Below, piece after piece: positions 44,502-53,807 of a stretch of DNA of 64,000 nucleotides; within the stretch, counting starts at the first letter, position 1; every line of letters starts with the position of its first letter. The notes beneath the pieces are model-generated. The model was not told where the DNA came from and did no database searches. It worked only from the letters and a program-made list of their open reading frames with translations. Made by a program: the position numbers and the translations under genes. Source of the stretch: Flavobacterium cutihirudinis (GTDB taxonomy: Bacteria; Bacteroidota; Bacteroidia; Flavobacteriales; Flavobacteriaceae); contig NZ_QRDQ01000008.1 in assembly GCF_003385895.1 (NCBI RefSeq), positions 310,001 through 374,000 on the forward strand. The letters are read 5' to 3'.

Positions 44502-44927
44502 TTATTGCAATTCAACTTTTCCAATTTCATTAATTTCTTCAACTTCATTTTTTGGATCCGTTCCATAATCGTTAGGACCAAAATCTCCCTCTGTACACAT
44601 TAAAACCAATAACCAAATTCCACCAATGAAAGGAATAAAAGCAATAAAATAAAACCATCCGCTTTTTCCAACATCGTGTAATCTTCTAACAACAACTGCC
44701 AAAGTTGGCAAAAGAGTAGCAAATGAATATACAGCAAATGCAAAATACCCAACTAACAATCCTCCTAAAGCACTATCAAAAAAAGAACCTATAATTGCAC
44801 CCAGAACAATGAATGATACAAGTATTATACATTGCATCAATGTGAAAAACCAATACTCACTTCTTCTTGCACGACCATTAAAATTTGCATAGTTTTCGAA
44901 AACTACTTTTTTGTACCATTCAATCAT
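44502..44927 (-). CDS. DUF805 family membrane protein (copy 1)
   Basis: 141 residues. MIEWYKKVVFENYANFNGRA start with RRSEYWFF, three to four membrane segments, VVRRLHDVGKSGWFY and tail GPNDYGTDPKNEVEEINEIG. A clear paralogue of 43279-43647. First gene of the leftward DUF805-TM2-TM2-DUF805 series, preceded by a leader motif shared with copy 2. Confidence 0.9.
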   Translation of the reverse strand: MIEWYKKVVFENYANFNGRARRSEYWFFTLMQCIILVSFIVLGAIIGSFFDSALGGLLVGYFAFAVYSFATLLPTLAVVVRRLHDVGKSGWFYFIAFIPFIGGIWLLVLMCTEGDFGPNDYGTDPKNEVEEINEIGKVELQ

Positions 44928-44950
44928 GATTTAATAAAATTGTTAACTTT

Positions 44951-44982
44951 TACCTACTCTTTTTAGGATTTTCGGTTTCTCC
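44951..44982 (-). promoter_or_regulatory. Conserved leader motif upstream of DUF805 copy 1
   Basis: On the reverse strand: GGAGAAACCGAAAATCCT then AAAAAGAGTAGGTA, 23 nt before the start codon; twin of 43681-43708. Confidence 0.45.
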
Positions 44983-45121
44983 AGATTCCGTGAGAATATT
45001 TTATTTAGATTCATTCTTCGAAATTCGGAAACAATATTATTAAAAATTAGTAAATAAAACTAATAAGAATTACAAAATTTACAAGAAAAAACTCGTTATA
45101 AAATTCTAAAAATACAATCTT

Positions 45122-46069
45122 CTAAATAGCATATACCGCTTTAATCTTGTCTACAATTACCTGAGCCAAACGTTCGTGACTTTCAAAAGTCCAACCTGCG
45201 ATATGTGGTGTAAGCAAAACGTTCTTCGCCTGTAACAAATACTGAAAAGCTTCGGGCGTATTTTTATCCTGAAACAGCGTTTCGAAAGACAATTTCTCAT
45301 ACTCCAACACATCCAAACCAGCGCCTAAGATCTTTTTTGACTTCATAGCTTCAACCAAATCTGCTGTAACTACATTTTTACCTCTTGAAGTATTTATAAG
45401 CCAAAATGGCTTCGAAAATGCATTTATAAAATCGGCATTGACCATTTTGTCTGTTTGCGGCGTCCAAGGAAGATGCAAACTCAAAACGTCCGTCTTATTT
45501 TGTAACTCCTGTAAGGAAACTTGCGTAGCATTTTCATCACCTACATTATCCAAAATATCATGACAAAGTACTTGAACATCAAAACCGCGAAGTTTTTTAG
45601 CAAAAGCTTTTCCCATATTTCCGTAACCAATAATTCCAACCGTTTTTCCATCCAGTTCATGACCACGATTGCTTTCTCGATTCCAGTGTCCGGCTTTCAC
45701 TTCGGCGTCAGCCTGATTTAAATTATTAAAAAGGGACAATATTACGCCCAAAGAATGTTCCGCAACGGCATTACGATTTCCTTCCGGCGCTGCTATTAAG
45801 TGAATTCCTTTTGCTGAAGCGTAACCACAATCAATACTTTCAAGCCCTGCACCTACTCTTGCTATAAATTGCAAGTTAGTTGCATTATCTAAAAAAGTCT
45901 TATCAATCTTGAAACGACTGCGAATTACAACTCCGTTATAGTCCTGAATTTTAGCTTCAATTTCTTCCTTAGAAGATTTAAAATCGGCGTGATTTTCAAA
46001 ACCCGCTTCTTCCAACTGATTCCATAAAACTGGATTATTACTATCGATATGTAAAATTTTTATACTCAT
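45122..46069 (-). CDS. D-2-hydroxyacid dehydrogenase (phosphoglycerate dehydrogenase-like)
   Basis: 315 residues. NAD-binding motif VGIIGYGNMGKAFAKKL (about 144-160) inside the substrate domain split typical of the family. Catalytic Arg in NTSRGKNV, Glu in LDVLEYEK region and His in LTPHIAGWT. The N-terminal catalytic part has the expected VVIRSRFKID and VGAGLESID. No ACT domain. It could be a serine-pathway SerA-type enzyme or another 2-hydroxyacid reductase; no other serine gene is nearby. The ~190-nt gap to DUF805 copy 1 holds only the leader motif. Confidence 0.85.
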   Translation of the reverse strand: MSIKILHIDSNNPVLWNQLEEAGFENHADFKSSKEEIEAKIQDYNGVVIRSRFKIDKTFLDNATNLQFIARVGAGLESIDCGYASAKGIHLIAAPEGNRNAVAEHSLGVILSLFNNLNQADAEVKAGHWNRESNRGHELDGKTVGIIGYGNMGKAFAKKLRGFDVQVLCHDILDNVGDENATQVSLQELQNKTDVLSLHLPWTPQTDKMVNADFINAFSKPFWLINTSRGKNVVTADLVEAMKSKKILGAGLDVLEYEKLSFETLFQDKNTPEAFQYLLQAKNVLLTPHIAGWTFESHERLAQVIVDKIKAVYAI

Positions 46070-46088
46070 GTTTAATTATTTTATAAAA

Positions 46089-46096
46089 CAAAAATA
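46089..46096 (-). promoter_or_regulatory. -7 element (TATTTTTG) for the 2-hydroxyacid dehydrogenase
   Basis: Exact TAnnTTTG match on the reverse strand, 20 nt upstream of the start at 46069. Confidence 0.4.
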
Positions 46097-46130
46097 CAAG
46101 TAATTCTTTAAAAGTAACTTTAATAATTAA

Positions 46131-46236
46131 TCTCGCAAAGACACTAAGTCGCAAAGATTTATCAAAGAGCTTTAATAAGTGTTACAGACATTCATTAAAC
46201 CTTTTATGCCTTTACACCTATGCACCTTTGTACCTA
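46131..46236. repeat. GCAAAG-type intergenic repeat
   Basis: Words TCTCGCAAAG, GTCGCAAAG, ATCAAAG and then CCTTTTATG, CCTTTAC, CCTTTGTACC recur, giving partial inverted symmetry. Same word family as at 58405-58523, 51301-51380 and 63956-63985. Confidence 0.5.
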
Positions 46237-46262
46237 AAGTTTTTTCTTAGTCAGATTTTTTT

Positions 46263-46270
46263 TAACTTTG
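46263..46270 (+). promoter_or_regulatory. -7 element (TAACTTTG) for nhaA
   Basis: Exact TAnnTTTG match, 53 nt upstream of the chosen ATG at 46324. It also shows that the longer upstream frame is not coding. Confidence 0.5.
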
Positions 46271-46323
46271 AGGATACAAGACTAAAGAAATTCTTTCTTC
46301 AAAATCTTCACACCTTTCCAAAA

Positions 46324-47475
46324 ATGAAACTCACCAAGACTTTTAACTCTTTTTTTAATAACGAAAAATCCGGCGGATTGCTCTTATTATTTGTTACAAT
46401 CTGTTCTTTATACTTTGCCAATTCAGCTTATTCTCATGAATATGTTGCATTCTGGCACAAAGATTTGGGCGGACATTCGATCACTCATTGGATCAATGAC
46501 GGTTTGATGACTATTTTCTTTCTGTTAATTGGTTTAGAATTAGAGCGCGAAATTTATCATGGTGAATTATCAAATATCAAAAATGCTTCGCTACCGATTA
46601 TTGCGGCAATTGGCGGAATGATTATCCCAGCAGGAATTTTTCTTGCTTTAAACTATGGAACCGCTACACAAAACGGAGCCGGAATCCCAATGGCCACTGA
46701 TATTGCTTTTGCTATCGGAATTCTATCCCTTCTTGGAAATAAAGTTCCTGCATCACTAAAAGTATTCCTAACTGCCTTGGCGGTGATTGATGATTTGGGC
46801 GCAATTTTGGTTATCGCTATTTTCTATACTTCCTCGATTGTTTTTATGAATCTTGCCATTGCGTTGGTCATTTGGCTTTTATTATTTGTTCTAAACCGAA
46901 TGAAAATTCATAATCTGCTGCCTTACTTAATTGGAGGCGCTATAATGTGGTACTTTATGCTTAATTCTGGCGTTCATGCTACCATAACCGGAGTTATTCT
47001 AGCCTTTGTAATTCCGTTTGGAGATGGCGGCAAAAAAACTTCCTCGTATAGGCTGCAACACTTTCTGCACAAACCAGTGAGTTTTATCATTTTGCCATTA
47101 TTTGCAATTGCCAACACCTGTATTGCGATCGAATCGGATTGGCACGAAGGCTTAAATCATCCAAATACTTTCGGAATTATATTAGGATTATTGGTAGGCA
47201 AGCCTTTAGGTATTATTCTTTTTTCATCAATTGGCGTAACGGCAGGATTATGCGCTTTACCAAAAAACCTGAAATGGGCACACATTTTGGGCGCCGGAAT
47301 GCTGGGCGGAATTGGTTTTACAATGTCTATATTCATTACAATTTTGGCTTTTAAAGACCCTGAAACAATTGTTTTTTCTAAAATTGCCATTTTAATTGCT
47401 TCATTACTTTCAGGCTTCTTCGGGTTTTTCTATTTAAAATACACATTGAGTAAAAAACAAAATTTAAAATCATGA
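46324..47475 (+). CDS. nhaA: Na+/H+ antiporter NhaA
   Basis: 383 residues from the ATG at 46324; an upstream TTG frame runs through the promoter and is rejected. About 11-12 membrane segments. Landmarks: NEKSGGLLLL (13-22), HWINDGLMTIFFLLIGLELERE, ATDIAFAIGIL (helix IV TDIAFA motif) and the ion-binding aspartate pair in AVIDDLGAIL (D156, D157). Exchanges Na+ for protons across the inner membrane. The next gene starts inside its stop codon (ATGA overlap). Confidence 0.95.
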   Translation: MKLTKTFNSFFNNEKSGGLLLLFVTICSLYFANSAYSHEYVAFWHKDLGGHSITHWINDGLMTIFFLLIGLELEREIYHGELSNIKNASLPIIAAIGGMIIPAGIFLALNYGTATQNGAGIPMATDIAFAIGILSLLGNKVPASLKVFLTALAVIDDLGAILVIAIFYTSSIVFMNLAIALVIWLLLFVLNRMKIHNLLPYLIGGAIMWYFMLNSGVHATITGVILAFVIPFGDGGKKTSSYRLQHFLHKPVSFIILPLFAIANTCIAIESDWHEGLNHPNTFGIILGLLVGKPLGIILFSSIGVTAGLCALPKNLKWAHILGAGMLGGIGFTMSIFITILAFKDPETIVFSKIAILIASLLSGFFGFFYLKYTLSKKQNLKS

Positions 47476-47771
47476 TTGCAAGGATCTGGCACGGAAAAAC
47501 AAAAGTCGAAGATTATGAGGTTTACACCGAATTCATGATCAAAACTGCCATTCCAGATTATGAAAAAACATTGGGATTTGTAAAGCTTTCTTTTTTAAGG
47601 AATATCAAAAACAACGAAGGTCATTTTACACTTATAACATATTGGAAAAATCTGGAAGTAATCAGGAATTTTGCCGGAGAAGACTTCGAAAAAGCAAAAT
47701 ATTATCCAGAAGATGAACATTTTCTATTAGAATTTGAAGAGCATGTTGAGCATTTTGAAGTATTTGCTTAA
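47472..47771 (+). CDS. ABM-like (antibiotic biosynthesis monooxygenase-fold) small protein
   Basis: 99 residues, a single ferredoxin-like dimeric alpha/beta-barrel. The starts MIARIWHGKT and YEVYTEFM, the central FTLITYWKNLEVIRNFAG and the end LEFEEHVEHFEVF are typical of ABM/YgiN-type proteins. Such proteins act as monooxygenases, haem-degrading enzymes or unknown stress proteins; no specific residues settle it. Overlaps nhaA by four bases, so it is translationally coupled. Confidence 0.75.
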   Translation: MIARIWHGKTKVEDYEVYTEFMIKTAIPDYEKTLGFVKLSFLRNIKNNEGHFTLITYWKNLEVIRNFAGEDFEKAKYYPEDEHFLLEFEEHVEHFEVFA

Positions 47772-47789
47772 AATCAGAAATAAAATTGA

Positions 47790-48194
47790 ATGAAAATGAA
47801 AAAGCTAAGAATCATACTTTTTTCTTTTACCACCATAATCTTAATTCTTGGCGTATCGCTTCTATTGAAAAAAAACAATTCTGAAAATCCATATAGTTCG
47901 ACCCGAAGTGTATCTTCTTGCGGAAATGCCGATTTAACAACCAATCAAAAAAAAGGTAAAAAAGTATTTGATTCTAACTGTTTAGCCTGTCATAAATTAA
48001 ACTCCAAATCAACCGGTCCGGCACTTCATGAAGTTGATTCATTAGTTTTTATAAATTGGCTAACGAATAAAAAACACAAAATCGACAGCACAAAAGTAGA
48101 AATACTAGCCATTGATTATCATAAAACGGTGTTCTCAAAAACATTAACCAAAAAAGATGTTTATGATTTAATAGAATACTGCCATTCGGAGTAA
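47790..48194 (+). CDS. Small membrane-anchored c-type cytochrome
   Basis: 134 residues. N-terminal membrane anchor (about 5-26). Haem-binding CLACH at 64-68 within GKKVFDSNCLACHKLNSKSTGPAL, a class I cytochrome c layout, and the end KTLTKKDVYDLIEYC, which matches the family's last helix. No methionine follows residue 3, so the usual Met haem ligand is absent; His in IDYHKTVF, near the expected position, could replace it. Periplasmic electron carrier or sensor. It sits 18 nt after the ABM-like gene, ending the nhaA unit. Confidence 0.82.
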   Translation: MKMKKLRIILFSFTTIILILGVSLLLKKNNSENPYSSTRSVSSCGNADLTTNQKKGKKVFDSNCLACHKLNSKSTGPALHEVDSLVFINWLTNKKHKIDSTKVEILAIDYHKTVFSKTLTKKDVYDLIEYCHSE

Positions 48195-48196
48195 AA

Positions 48197-48262
48197 TTTA
48201 TAAAATAAAAAATTCCAAACTCCAACTTTAAAATTGGAATTTGGAATTTCTTATTTTATAAA
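48197..48262. terminator. Long bidirectional terminator hairpin
   Basis: Arms AAATTCCAAACTCCAA (48210-48225) and its near-complement (48234-48249, one mismatch), extended outward by TTATAAAATAA / TTATTTTATAA. Between convergent stops at 48194 and 48271. Confidence 0.8.
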
Positions 48263-48270
48263 TTGGGATT

Positions 48271-49056
48271 TTATTTTAATAACCCTTTGATTTGTTTCAA
48301 AGAAGTTTTGATTCCTTTTATCAATGAAGAACTAAAACCATTGTGTTCCATTTCATTCAAACCGACAATTGTACAGCCTTGAGGCGTTGTTACACGGTCG
48401 ATTAATTGTTCTGGATGCACTCGCTCTTCTAAAAGCATTTTTGCAGCTCCTTTTACCGTTTGAGCGGCTATTGCCAAAGCAGTATTAGAATCAAAACCAA
48501 TTTCTATTCCGGCTTGCATCGAAGCACGAATGTATCGTAAAGCATATGCTGTTCCGCAAGCGCCTAAAACTGTCGCTGCATCCATCAATTTCTCATCAAT
48601 AACCGGAGCAGTTCCTAAATCCTGAAACAAATCAACAATTGGCAAAGCTTCTTCACGGTCTGTTTCCGGAAAAGAAATACAAGTTGCCGATTCTCCAAAT
48701 TGCGCCGCTATATTTGGCATAATACGTACCACCGGAAACTCATTATTTGTTTTGTCCTGAAGCATATCCAAAGACAATCCGCTAACAGCAGAAGCAATGG
48801 TTTTTCCTTTTATAACAGGAAGAATTTCAGCCAAAACCGTATCAACCTGATAAGGTTTTATAGTTAAAATTACAACATCAGCTTCCTGAATATTGTGTTT
48901 ATTATCATTTGAAACTGTAATGCCGTATTCAGTCAAATATTGAATATTCGCTACGTTTCTTCTTGTAACTGTAACCTGATTGTTTTTCGAAAATTGAGCA
49001 ATTCCCAAGGCAATAGAAACCCCAAGGTTTCCTCCTCCTATAATGTGTACATTCAT
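48271..49056 (-). CDS. proC: Pyrroline-5-carboxylate reductase
   Basis: 261 residues. Last step of proline synthesis, cytosolic. N-terminal dinucleotide site VHIIGGGNLGVSIALG (3-18), VILTIKPYQVDTVLAEI, VRIMPNIAAQFGE and the C-terminal ProC signature (LGACGTAYALRYIRA, QTVKGAAKMLLE, VTTPQGCTIVGLNEME). Slightly short but complete. Confidence 0.94.
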   Translation of the reverse strand: MNVHIIGGGNLGVSIALGIAQFSKNNQVTVTRRNVANIQYLTEYGITVSNDNKHNIQEADVVILTIKPYQVDTVLAEILPVIKGKTIASAVSGLSLDMLQDKTNNEFPVVRIMPNIAAQFGESATCISFPETDREEALPIVDLFQDLGTAPVIDEKLMDAATVLGACGTAYALRYIRASMQAGIEIGFDSNTALAIAAQTVKGAAKMLLEERVHPEQLIDRVTTPQGCTIVGLNEMEHNGFSSSLIKGIKTSLKQIKGLLK

Positions 49057-49168
49057 GTTGCTTGGTTTAAGTTTATTTCTGGATGGTTAACATCTTGTTT
49101 CCCGCCTGCAAATTACACAGAATTTAAATATTTTAAATCACTGCAACGCGCTAATTTGTGGCAAAAAT

Positions 49169-50518
49169 TTAGAAACCAAGAATCATTTTAGCTACTCCAA
49201 AGTAGAGCATAATCCCAAAAACGTCATTTGTTGTTGTGATAAACGGACCGGTCGCTATTGCGGGATCAATTTTGTTTTTATGTAAAAACAACGGTACTAA
49301 AGTCCCGAGAGTTGCAGCAAACAAAATCACAACAATCATAGAAATAGAAATTGCCATACCAACTAAATATTGCCCATACATAAGTGAATGATATCCAAGC
49401 AAAAGAAGCGAAATAATGCTTCCCGAAATCATAGAAACGGTAAGTTCCTTACTGAAATAACCGCGACTGAATTCTTTCAAAGTTCCGTTCGCCAAACCCT
49501 GAACTACGATTGCAGAAGCCTGAACTCCAATATTTCCAGCTGTTGCCGAAAGTAAAGGCACAAAAATAATTAAAGTTGAATACTTTTGAAAAGCACTTTC
49601 ATTATCTTTTAAAACAAAAGATGCCACAATTTCGATTACCATTCCAATCAAAAGCCACGGAAGACGTGCTTTTGTCAGTTCAAGAACACTGTCATTACTT
49701 TCAATGTCCTGCGTAATACCCGCTGCCAACTGGTAATCTTTGTCGGCTTCTTCCTTGATTACGTCTACGATATCATCAATTGTAATTCTTCCTACTAAAC
49801 GTCCGAGTTCATCTACAACCGGAATTGCTTCCAAATCGTATTTCTGCATAATACGAGCAACTTCGACATCTTCGGTATCTACTTTTACAAAATTTAATTT
49901 TCGGATATAAACATCACCAATCTGAGTTTTGGTTGAAGAAGTCAATAAATCTTTAAGCGATAATCTTCCTTTTAATCTGTTTTCATCGTCAACCACATAA
50001 ATCGAATGAACTCTTGAGACATTTTCAGCCTGAATTCGCATCTCTTTTACGCAGGTCAAAACGTTCCAGTTTTCATTGACTTTCACAAGCTCTTTACCCA
50101 TCAATCCACCCGCTGTATTTTCATCATAGCGTAATAAATCAACAATGTCTTTTGCGTGCTCAACATCGACCAACTCCGAGATAACTTCCTCTTTGATTTC
50201 TTGCGAAAGCTCAGCGATAATATCGGCAGCATCATTTGTTTCAAGCTCGTCAAGCTCTTCAGCAATTTCTTTTGGTGAAAGTCGGCTTAAGATATTTTCA
50301 CGCAGATCTTCTTCTAGTTCAAGAAGAATTTCGGCCGTTTTATCACTATCTAAAACCTTAAAAATGTAAGTTGCTTCGTCAAAATCTAATTCTTCTAGAA
50401 TTTCAGCGATATCAGCATGGTGAAGATCATTAAGTAAAACTTCAAGTTCATTGTCATTTTTCTTAACGATAAGTTCCTCTAATTGTTGGATAAATTCTTT
50501 GCTAACTTTGAACTCCAT
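49169..50518 (-). CDS. mgtE: Magnesium transporter MgtE
   Basis: 449 residues. Order: MgtE N domain of helical repeats (about 5-120; [16 protein letters not shown]), two CBS domains (about 130-255; [39 protein letters not shown]), then the membrane channel with five helices (about 285-449; [43 protein letters not shown] with the channel Asp). Mg2+ gated influx at the inner membrane. Its start overlaps the rsmA stop by 17 nt. Confidence 0.96.
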   Translation of the reverse strand: MEFKVSKEFIQQLEELIVKKNDNELEVLLNDLHHADIAEILEELDFDEATYIFKVLDSDKTAEILLELEEDLRENILSRLSPKEIAEELDELETNDAADIIAELSQEIKEEVISELVDVEHAKDIVDLLRYDENTAGGLMGKELVKVNENWNVLTCVKEMRIQAENVSRVHSIYVVDDENRLKGRLSLKDLLTSSTKTQIGDVYIRKLNFVKVDTEDVEVARIMQKYDLEAIPVVDELGRLVGRITIDDIVDVIKEEADKDYQLAAGITQDIESNDSVLELTKARLPWLLIGMVIEIVASFVLKDNESAFQKYSTLIIFVPLLSATAGNIGVQASAIVVQGLANGTLKEFSRGYFSKELTVSMISGSIISLLLLGYHSLMYGQYLVGMAISISMIVVILFAATLGTLVPLFLHKNKIDPAIATGPFITTTNDVFGIMLYFGVAKMILGF

Positions 50519-51287
50519 CGGCTTCTATTTTTTGAGTCAAAACAATAAATTCGTCAACGCTAAGTTGCTCTGGACGTTTATCAAAGATAGTGTCTTCTCG
50601 CAATTTATCTGATAAATTTAATGTTTTCAAACTGTTACGTAATGTTTTTCGTCTTTGCTGAAAAGCTGTTTTTACAACCGTAAAAAATAACTTTTCACCA
50701 CAAGGAAGACTATAATCTTCCTTTCGGGTCATTTTCATCACACCCGACTTGACCTTGGGCGGAGGAATAAAAACATTTTCGTCTACAGTAAACAAATACT
50801 CAGTATCATAGAAAGCCTGTGCTAAAACAGACAGAATTCCGTAAGTTTTTGATCCTTTTTTCTCGCAGATTCGCTCCGCAACTTCCTTTTGAAACATTCC
50901 GGAAAATTCCGGAATCTGATCTCTGAACTCTAATGTTCTAAAAACAATTTGAGAAGAGATATTATAAGGAAAATTACCAATTATGGCGAATTGCTTGTTT
51001 TCGTAAATCTGATTTATGTTGTATTTCAGGAAGTCTTCTGAAATAATTTTATCTTTTAATTTTGGATAATTTGCGTCCAAATACGCAACAGATTCAGTGT
51101 CAATCTCGATTACTCGCGTCGTAACTGATTTGTCAAGTAAATATTTAGTGAGCACACCCATCCCTGGTCCTATTTCTAAAACCTCATCATATCCCTTCAA
51201 GCTCAAAGTATCGGCAATTGCTTTTGCGATGCTTTCGTCTTTAAGGAAATGCTGTCCTAAATGTTTTTTGGCTTTTACTTTTTCCAT
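50502..51287 (-). CDS. rsmA: 16S rRNA (A1518/A1519-N6,N6)-dimethyltransferase
   Basis: 261 residues from the ATG at 51287 ([17 protein letters not shown]); the longer frame begins at a TTG in repeat DNA. SAM site [15 protein letters not shown] (about 35-49), the substrate-amino motif [12 protein letters not shown], then [11 protein letters not shown] and the C-terminal [12 protein letters not shown], all typical of KsgA. Also called ksgA. Shares a transcript with mgtE. Confidence 0.96.
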   Translation of the reverse strand: MEKVKAKKHLGQHFLKDESIAKAIADTLSLKGYDEVLEIGPGMGVLTKYLLDKSVTTRVIEIDTESVAYLDANYPKLKDKIISEDFLKYNINQIYENKQFAIIGNFPYNISSQIVFRTLEFRDQIPEFSGMFQKEVAERICEKKGSKTYGILSVLAQAFYDTEYLFTVDENVFIPPPKVKSGVMKMTRKEDYSLPCGEKLFFTVVKTAFQQRRKTLRNSLKTLNLSDKLREDTIFDKRPEQLSVDEFIVLTQKIEADGVQS

Positions 51288-51300
51288 TTTCTTACTTGTT

Positions 51301-51380
51301 TTGCCACGAGGGCGCAAAAGTATTCTTTTTACCCCGAAGGGTCAAAGCTTATTCTGTTTTTTTTGCCACGAAGGCACAAA
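51301..51380. repeat. Direct repeat of GCCACGA-GGC-CAAA words upstream of rsmA
   Basis: TTGCCACGAGGGCGCAAAA (51301) and TTGCCACGAAGGCACAAA (51363) lie 62 bp apart; the second is followed by GACACAAAGC. GCAAAG word family. Confidence 0.6.
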
Positions 51381-51470
51381 GACACAAAGCTTTATTTTTT
51401 TATTCTCCACAAAGACTTGGATTTCTACAATTTTTAGAAAATCTAAGAATCTAATAATCTAACGATCTTT

Positions 51471-51782
51471 TTAATGTTCTGAAATAACTTCCAATTCTGT
51501 TCTGAAAGAAAGCATTTTATCTGCAAACAATTCTAAAGCTTCTCTGTCAAAATTTGGCTGATCTTCAAGATAATATCGCTCCAACGTATCTTTACTGTCT
51601 GTTGTATATTGAACCGAATACGTAATTCCGCCCATTTCTTCTTCCACCAAAACCTTTACAATTCGTGCAGATGAAAATTTTTCAGTTGCCAGAATTTCCG
51701 GTATGTGTTTTTCCTGCATCCATTTCAACCATTGATCGTGAACGCTTTCGTGTATATTTGTGGTAATGTTGTAAATAATCAT
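51471..51782 (-). CDS. DUF4286 family protein
   Basis: 103 residues: MIIYNITTNIHESVHDQWLKWM start, HIPEILATEKFSSARIVKVL, then YSVQYTTDSKDTLERYY. Matches the DUF4286 family, small ferredoxin-fold proteins common in Bacteroidota. Cytosolic, function unknown. It stands between a TPR protein and rsmA with repeat-rich gaps on both sides. Confidence 0.85.
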   Translation of the reverse strand: MIIYNITTNIHESVHDQWLKWMQEKHIPEILATEKFSSARIVKVLVEEEMGGITYSVQYTTDSKDTLERYYLEDQPNFDREALELFADKMLSFRTELEVISEH

Positions 51783-51800
51783 TTTTTTTAAAGTTTCTGA

Positions 51801-51928
51801 GATTCTTAGATACTAAGATTCTAAGTTTTTTTACTTTGAGAATCTTAAAAACCGCTGTTGAATCATCGCATTCCTAATTCTTTTTTAATCTTTTATTCGG
51901 TTAAACGGTTAATCGATTCACCGGTTAA
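51801..51928. repeat. Two simple repeat types upstream of the DUF4286 gene
   Basis: First, GATTCTTAGATACTAAG plus ATTCTAAG words (51801-51825), also echoed at 51436-51466. Second, three CGGTTAA words (51898, 51906, 51922). Confidence 0.45.
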
Positions 51929-51934
51929 ACCCAA

Positions 51935-53716
51935 CTATAAATTCTTATCTCCTCTTAATTCTCGGTATTTTTTTCTGGCATCAACAAAGTAAATACTATC
52001 CTGATGATTAAAAATTACCTTTTCATATAAAGGCTTTGCTTTTTCTATATCTTTTAATTCGTCATTGTAAATTTCTGCTGAGAAAAACAGCGCTTCGTCT
52101 ACATAAATTCCGTCGCTATGATTGTCAATGATTTGCTGGTATTGGCTTAAAGCCAAATTATACTCTTTCAGGCTTTCATAAACTTTACCTAAACGCAACA
52201 ATGTAACAGCTTCTATTTCCTGTCCTTTAAAGGTTTTCAGAATGTTCTGAAACTGCGTTATAGCTTCTTGTTTTTTATTCTGATAAATTAAAAAATCACC
52301 TTTTGCAAACTGCTTCAAAGCCGTTTGGGTCGAATCTGCGGCGGTGTTATCGTTTATCAATAAAAAATACTCCAGTGCGTCATTTGCAATCAATTGCGTG
52401 CTGGCCGCTTTTAATTCTTTAAACTGTTTTAAAGCCCATTCGAAATCGGTTTTAAAATAACTTGTTTTCGCTGCTTTCAAACTCGCTTCGTGCGCCATAA
52501 CATCATTCTTTAAATCCAATTGAATCTGAGAATAATAAATTAACGCCTGATTGAACTTTTCTTCAAGAAGCAAAATATCTGCAAGCTCCATTTTGGCATC
52601 TGCTTCCTGATAATCGGTCAGATTTAATTCTAAAGCTTTTTTTACAACGGCAAGACCTTCATCAGTCTTTTTCATATTAAAAGCCAGAAAATGCGCTCTA
52701 ATTAATTGCAAAGATAAGCTAAAAGGAGTTACCTCATAAGTTGTGAGCAATTGCTGCAGCTCAGTATCAATAAGCGGATAATCTTTTTCCTGTGCTTTAT
52801 CAATTTTTATCTGCATTAGATATGCATTTGACTGAATCAGCAAATTGAGATCGTTTGTGTTCTGAAGAATAAAATTCAATATTTCGGTCGCGGTTTCGGT
52901 ATCATCTTCATTCATAGCAAACTGACTAAGATTTACAATACTTGCAAGCGATTCCGGCTCACGTTTGTAGATCGCTTTTTCCTGAATAAAAGCTTTTCCG
53001 AATTCTTTCTGCTGTACATAAAACCAGCTTAAATAATGATTCCAGAAAACATCCTGATCTTTTTGGGTTTTCAGAATTAAGGCTTTACGCATAGCATCTT
53101 TAAAAGCGGTATTATCTGTCTCACCATTCATGAAACGGGATAATTGCGTCTGAATCAAATTACTGTTTTGCGGATTTTGATAGGATTCTGTTAGCAAAAG
53201 ATCAATCATTTGATCTGTTTTTCCAAGTTGTCCGTACAACATTCCAATTTGGAAATTGAAATTATAATTTGGTTGAACCTGCATTGCCGTTTGATAGGCT
53301 TTTAAAGCATATTCAAGCAAAACTTTTTTCTCGAAAGAATTTCCAATTCCGTAAACATCATTTGGGTTTTTCTGGATTTTTTCGATAGCCTGATCGTAGT
53401 AATTTTTAGCTTTAGCTTCATTTTTCTGCAGCTGATAATTATAACCTAATTCTACTAAAAAAACGCCTTGTTTGTATTTATTATAACGATCCTGAATGGC
53501 TTTTTCTGCCACACCAAATTGCTGCAATTGCTGATAACAATCGACCGTTCTTAAAAAATATTGTGTATTTGACGGCGAACTGTTTAAAAGCTCTTCATAA
53601 CTGATTTTTGCTTTTTCGAAATCACCTTTATCGTAGTAATATTGAGCAAGTTGCTCATTTTGAGAAAATGTAAGACCTGACCACAGTAAAACGATATAGA
53701 TAAAGATGTTTTTCAT
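51935..53716 (-). CDS. Secreted TPR-repeat protein
   Basis: 593 residues. Signal peptide MKNIFIYIVLLWSGLTFSQ. Almost entirely tetratricopeptide-like helix pairs: QLAQYYYDKGDFEKAKISYEELL near the start, LAYNYQ-type repeats through the middle, and clear TPRs near the end (TLLRLGKVYESLKEYNLALSQYQQII, ALFFSAEIYNDELKDIEKAKPLYEKVI). Periplasmic scaffold; partner unknown. In many Bacteroidota this type lies near lgt and serS. Separated from lgt by a repeat. Confidence 0.85.
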   Translation of the reverse strand: MKNIFIYIVLLWSGLTFSQNEQLAQYYYDKGDFEKAKISYEELLNSSPSNTQYFLRTVDCYQQLQQFGVAEKAIQDRYNKYKQGVFLVELGYNYQLQKNEAKAKNYYDQAIEKIQKNPNDVYGIGNSFEKKVLLEYALKAYQTAMQVQPNYNFNFQIGMLYGQLGKTDQMIDLLLTESYQNPQNSNLIQTQLSRFMNGETDNTAFKDAMRKALILKTQKDQDVFWNHYLSWFYVQQKEFGKAFIQEKAIYKREPESLASIVNLSQFAMNEDDTETATEILNFILQNTNDLNLLIQSNAYLMQIKIDKAQEKDYPLIDTELQQLLTTYEVTPFSLSLQLIRAHFLAFNMKKTDEGLAVVKKALELNLTDYQEADAKMELADILLLEEKFNQALIYYSQIQLDLKNDVMAHEASLKAAKTSYFKTDFEWALKQFKELKAASTQLIANDALEYFLLINDNTAADSTQTALKQFAKGDFLIYQNKKQEAITQFQNILKTFKGQEIEAVTLLRLGKVYESLKEYNLALSQYQQIIDNHSDGIYVDEALFFSAEIYNDELKDIEKAKPLYEKVIFNHQDSIYFVDARKKYRELRGDKNL

Positions 53717-53720
53717 ATTT

Positions 53721-53803
53721 CAGTTTTTTAGTCGCAGTTTAGTCGCAGTCGCAGTTTACAGTCCCAATATAAAACTGTAAACTGTAAACTGAGACTGTAA
53801 ACT
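53721..53803. repeat. TTTACAGTC-type inverted repeat between lgt and the TPR gene
   Basis: AGTTTACAGTC (53753-53763) and its exact complement GACTGTAAACT (53793-53803), flanked by AGTCGCAGTTT tandem words. Same family as 20737-20795. Confidence 0.7.
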
Positions 53804-53807
53804 ATCC

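Noticed and set aside
44943..45014. 23-codon upstream frame before DUF805 copy 1 as a leader peptide
   Set aside because: The matching frame before copy 2 is interrupted by a stop, so the nucleotide motif rather than a peptide is conserved.
46228..46323. Upstream extension of NhaA
   Set aside because: It crosses a -7 promoter word and GCAAAG-type repeat DNA; NhaA begins normally at MKLTKTFNSFF.
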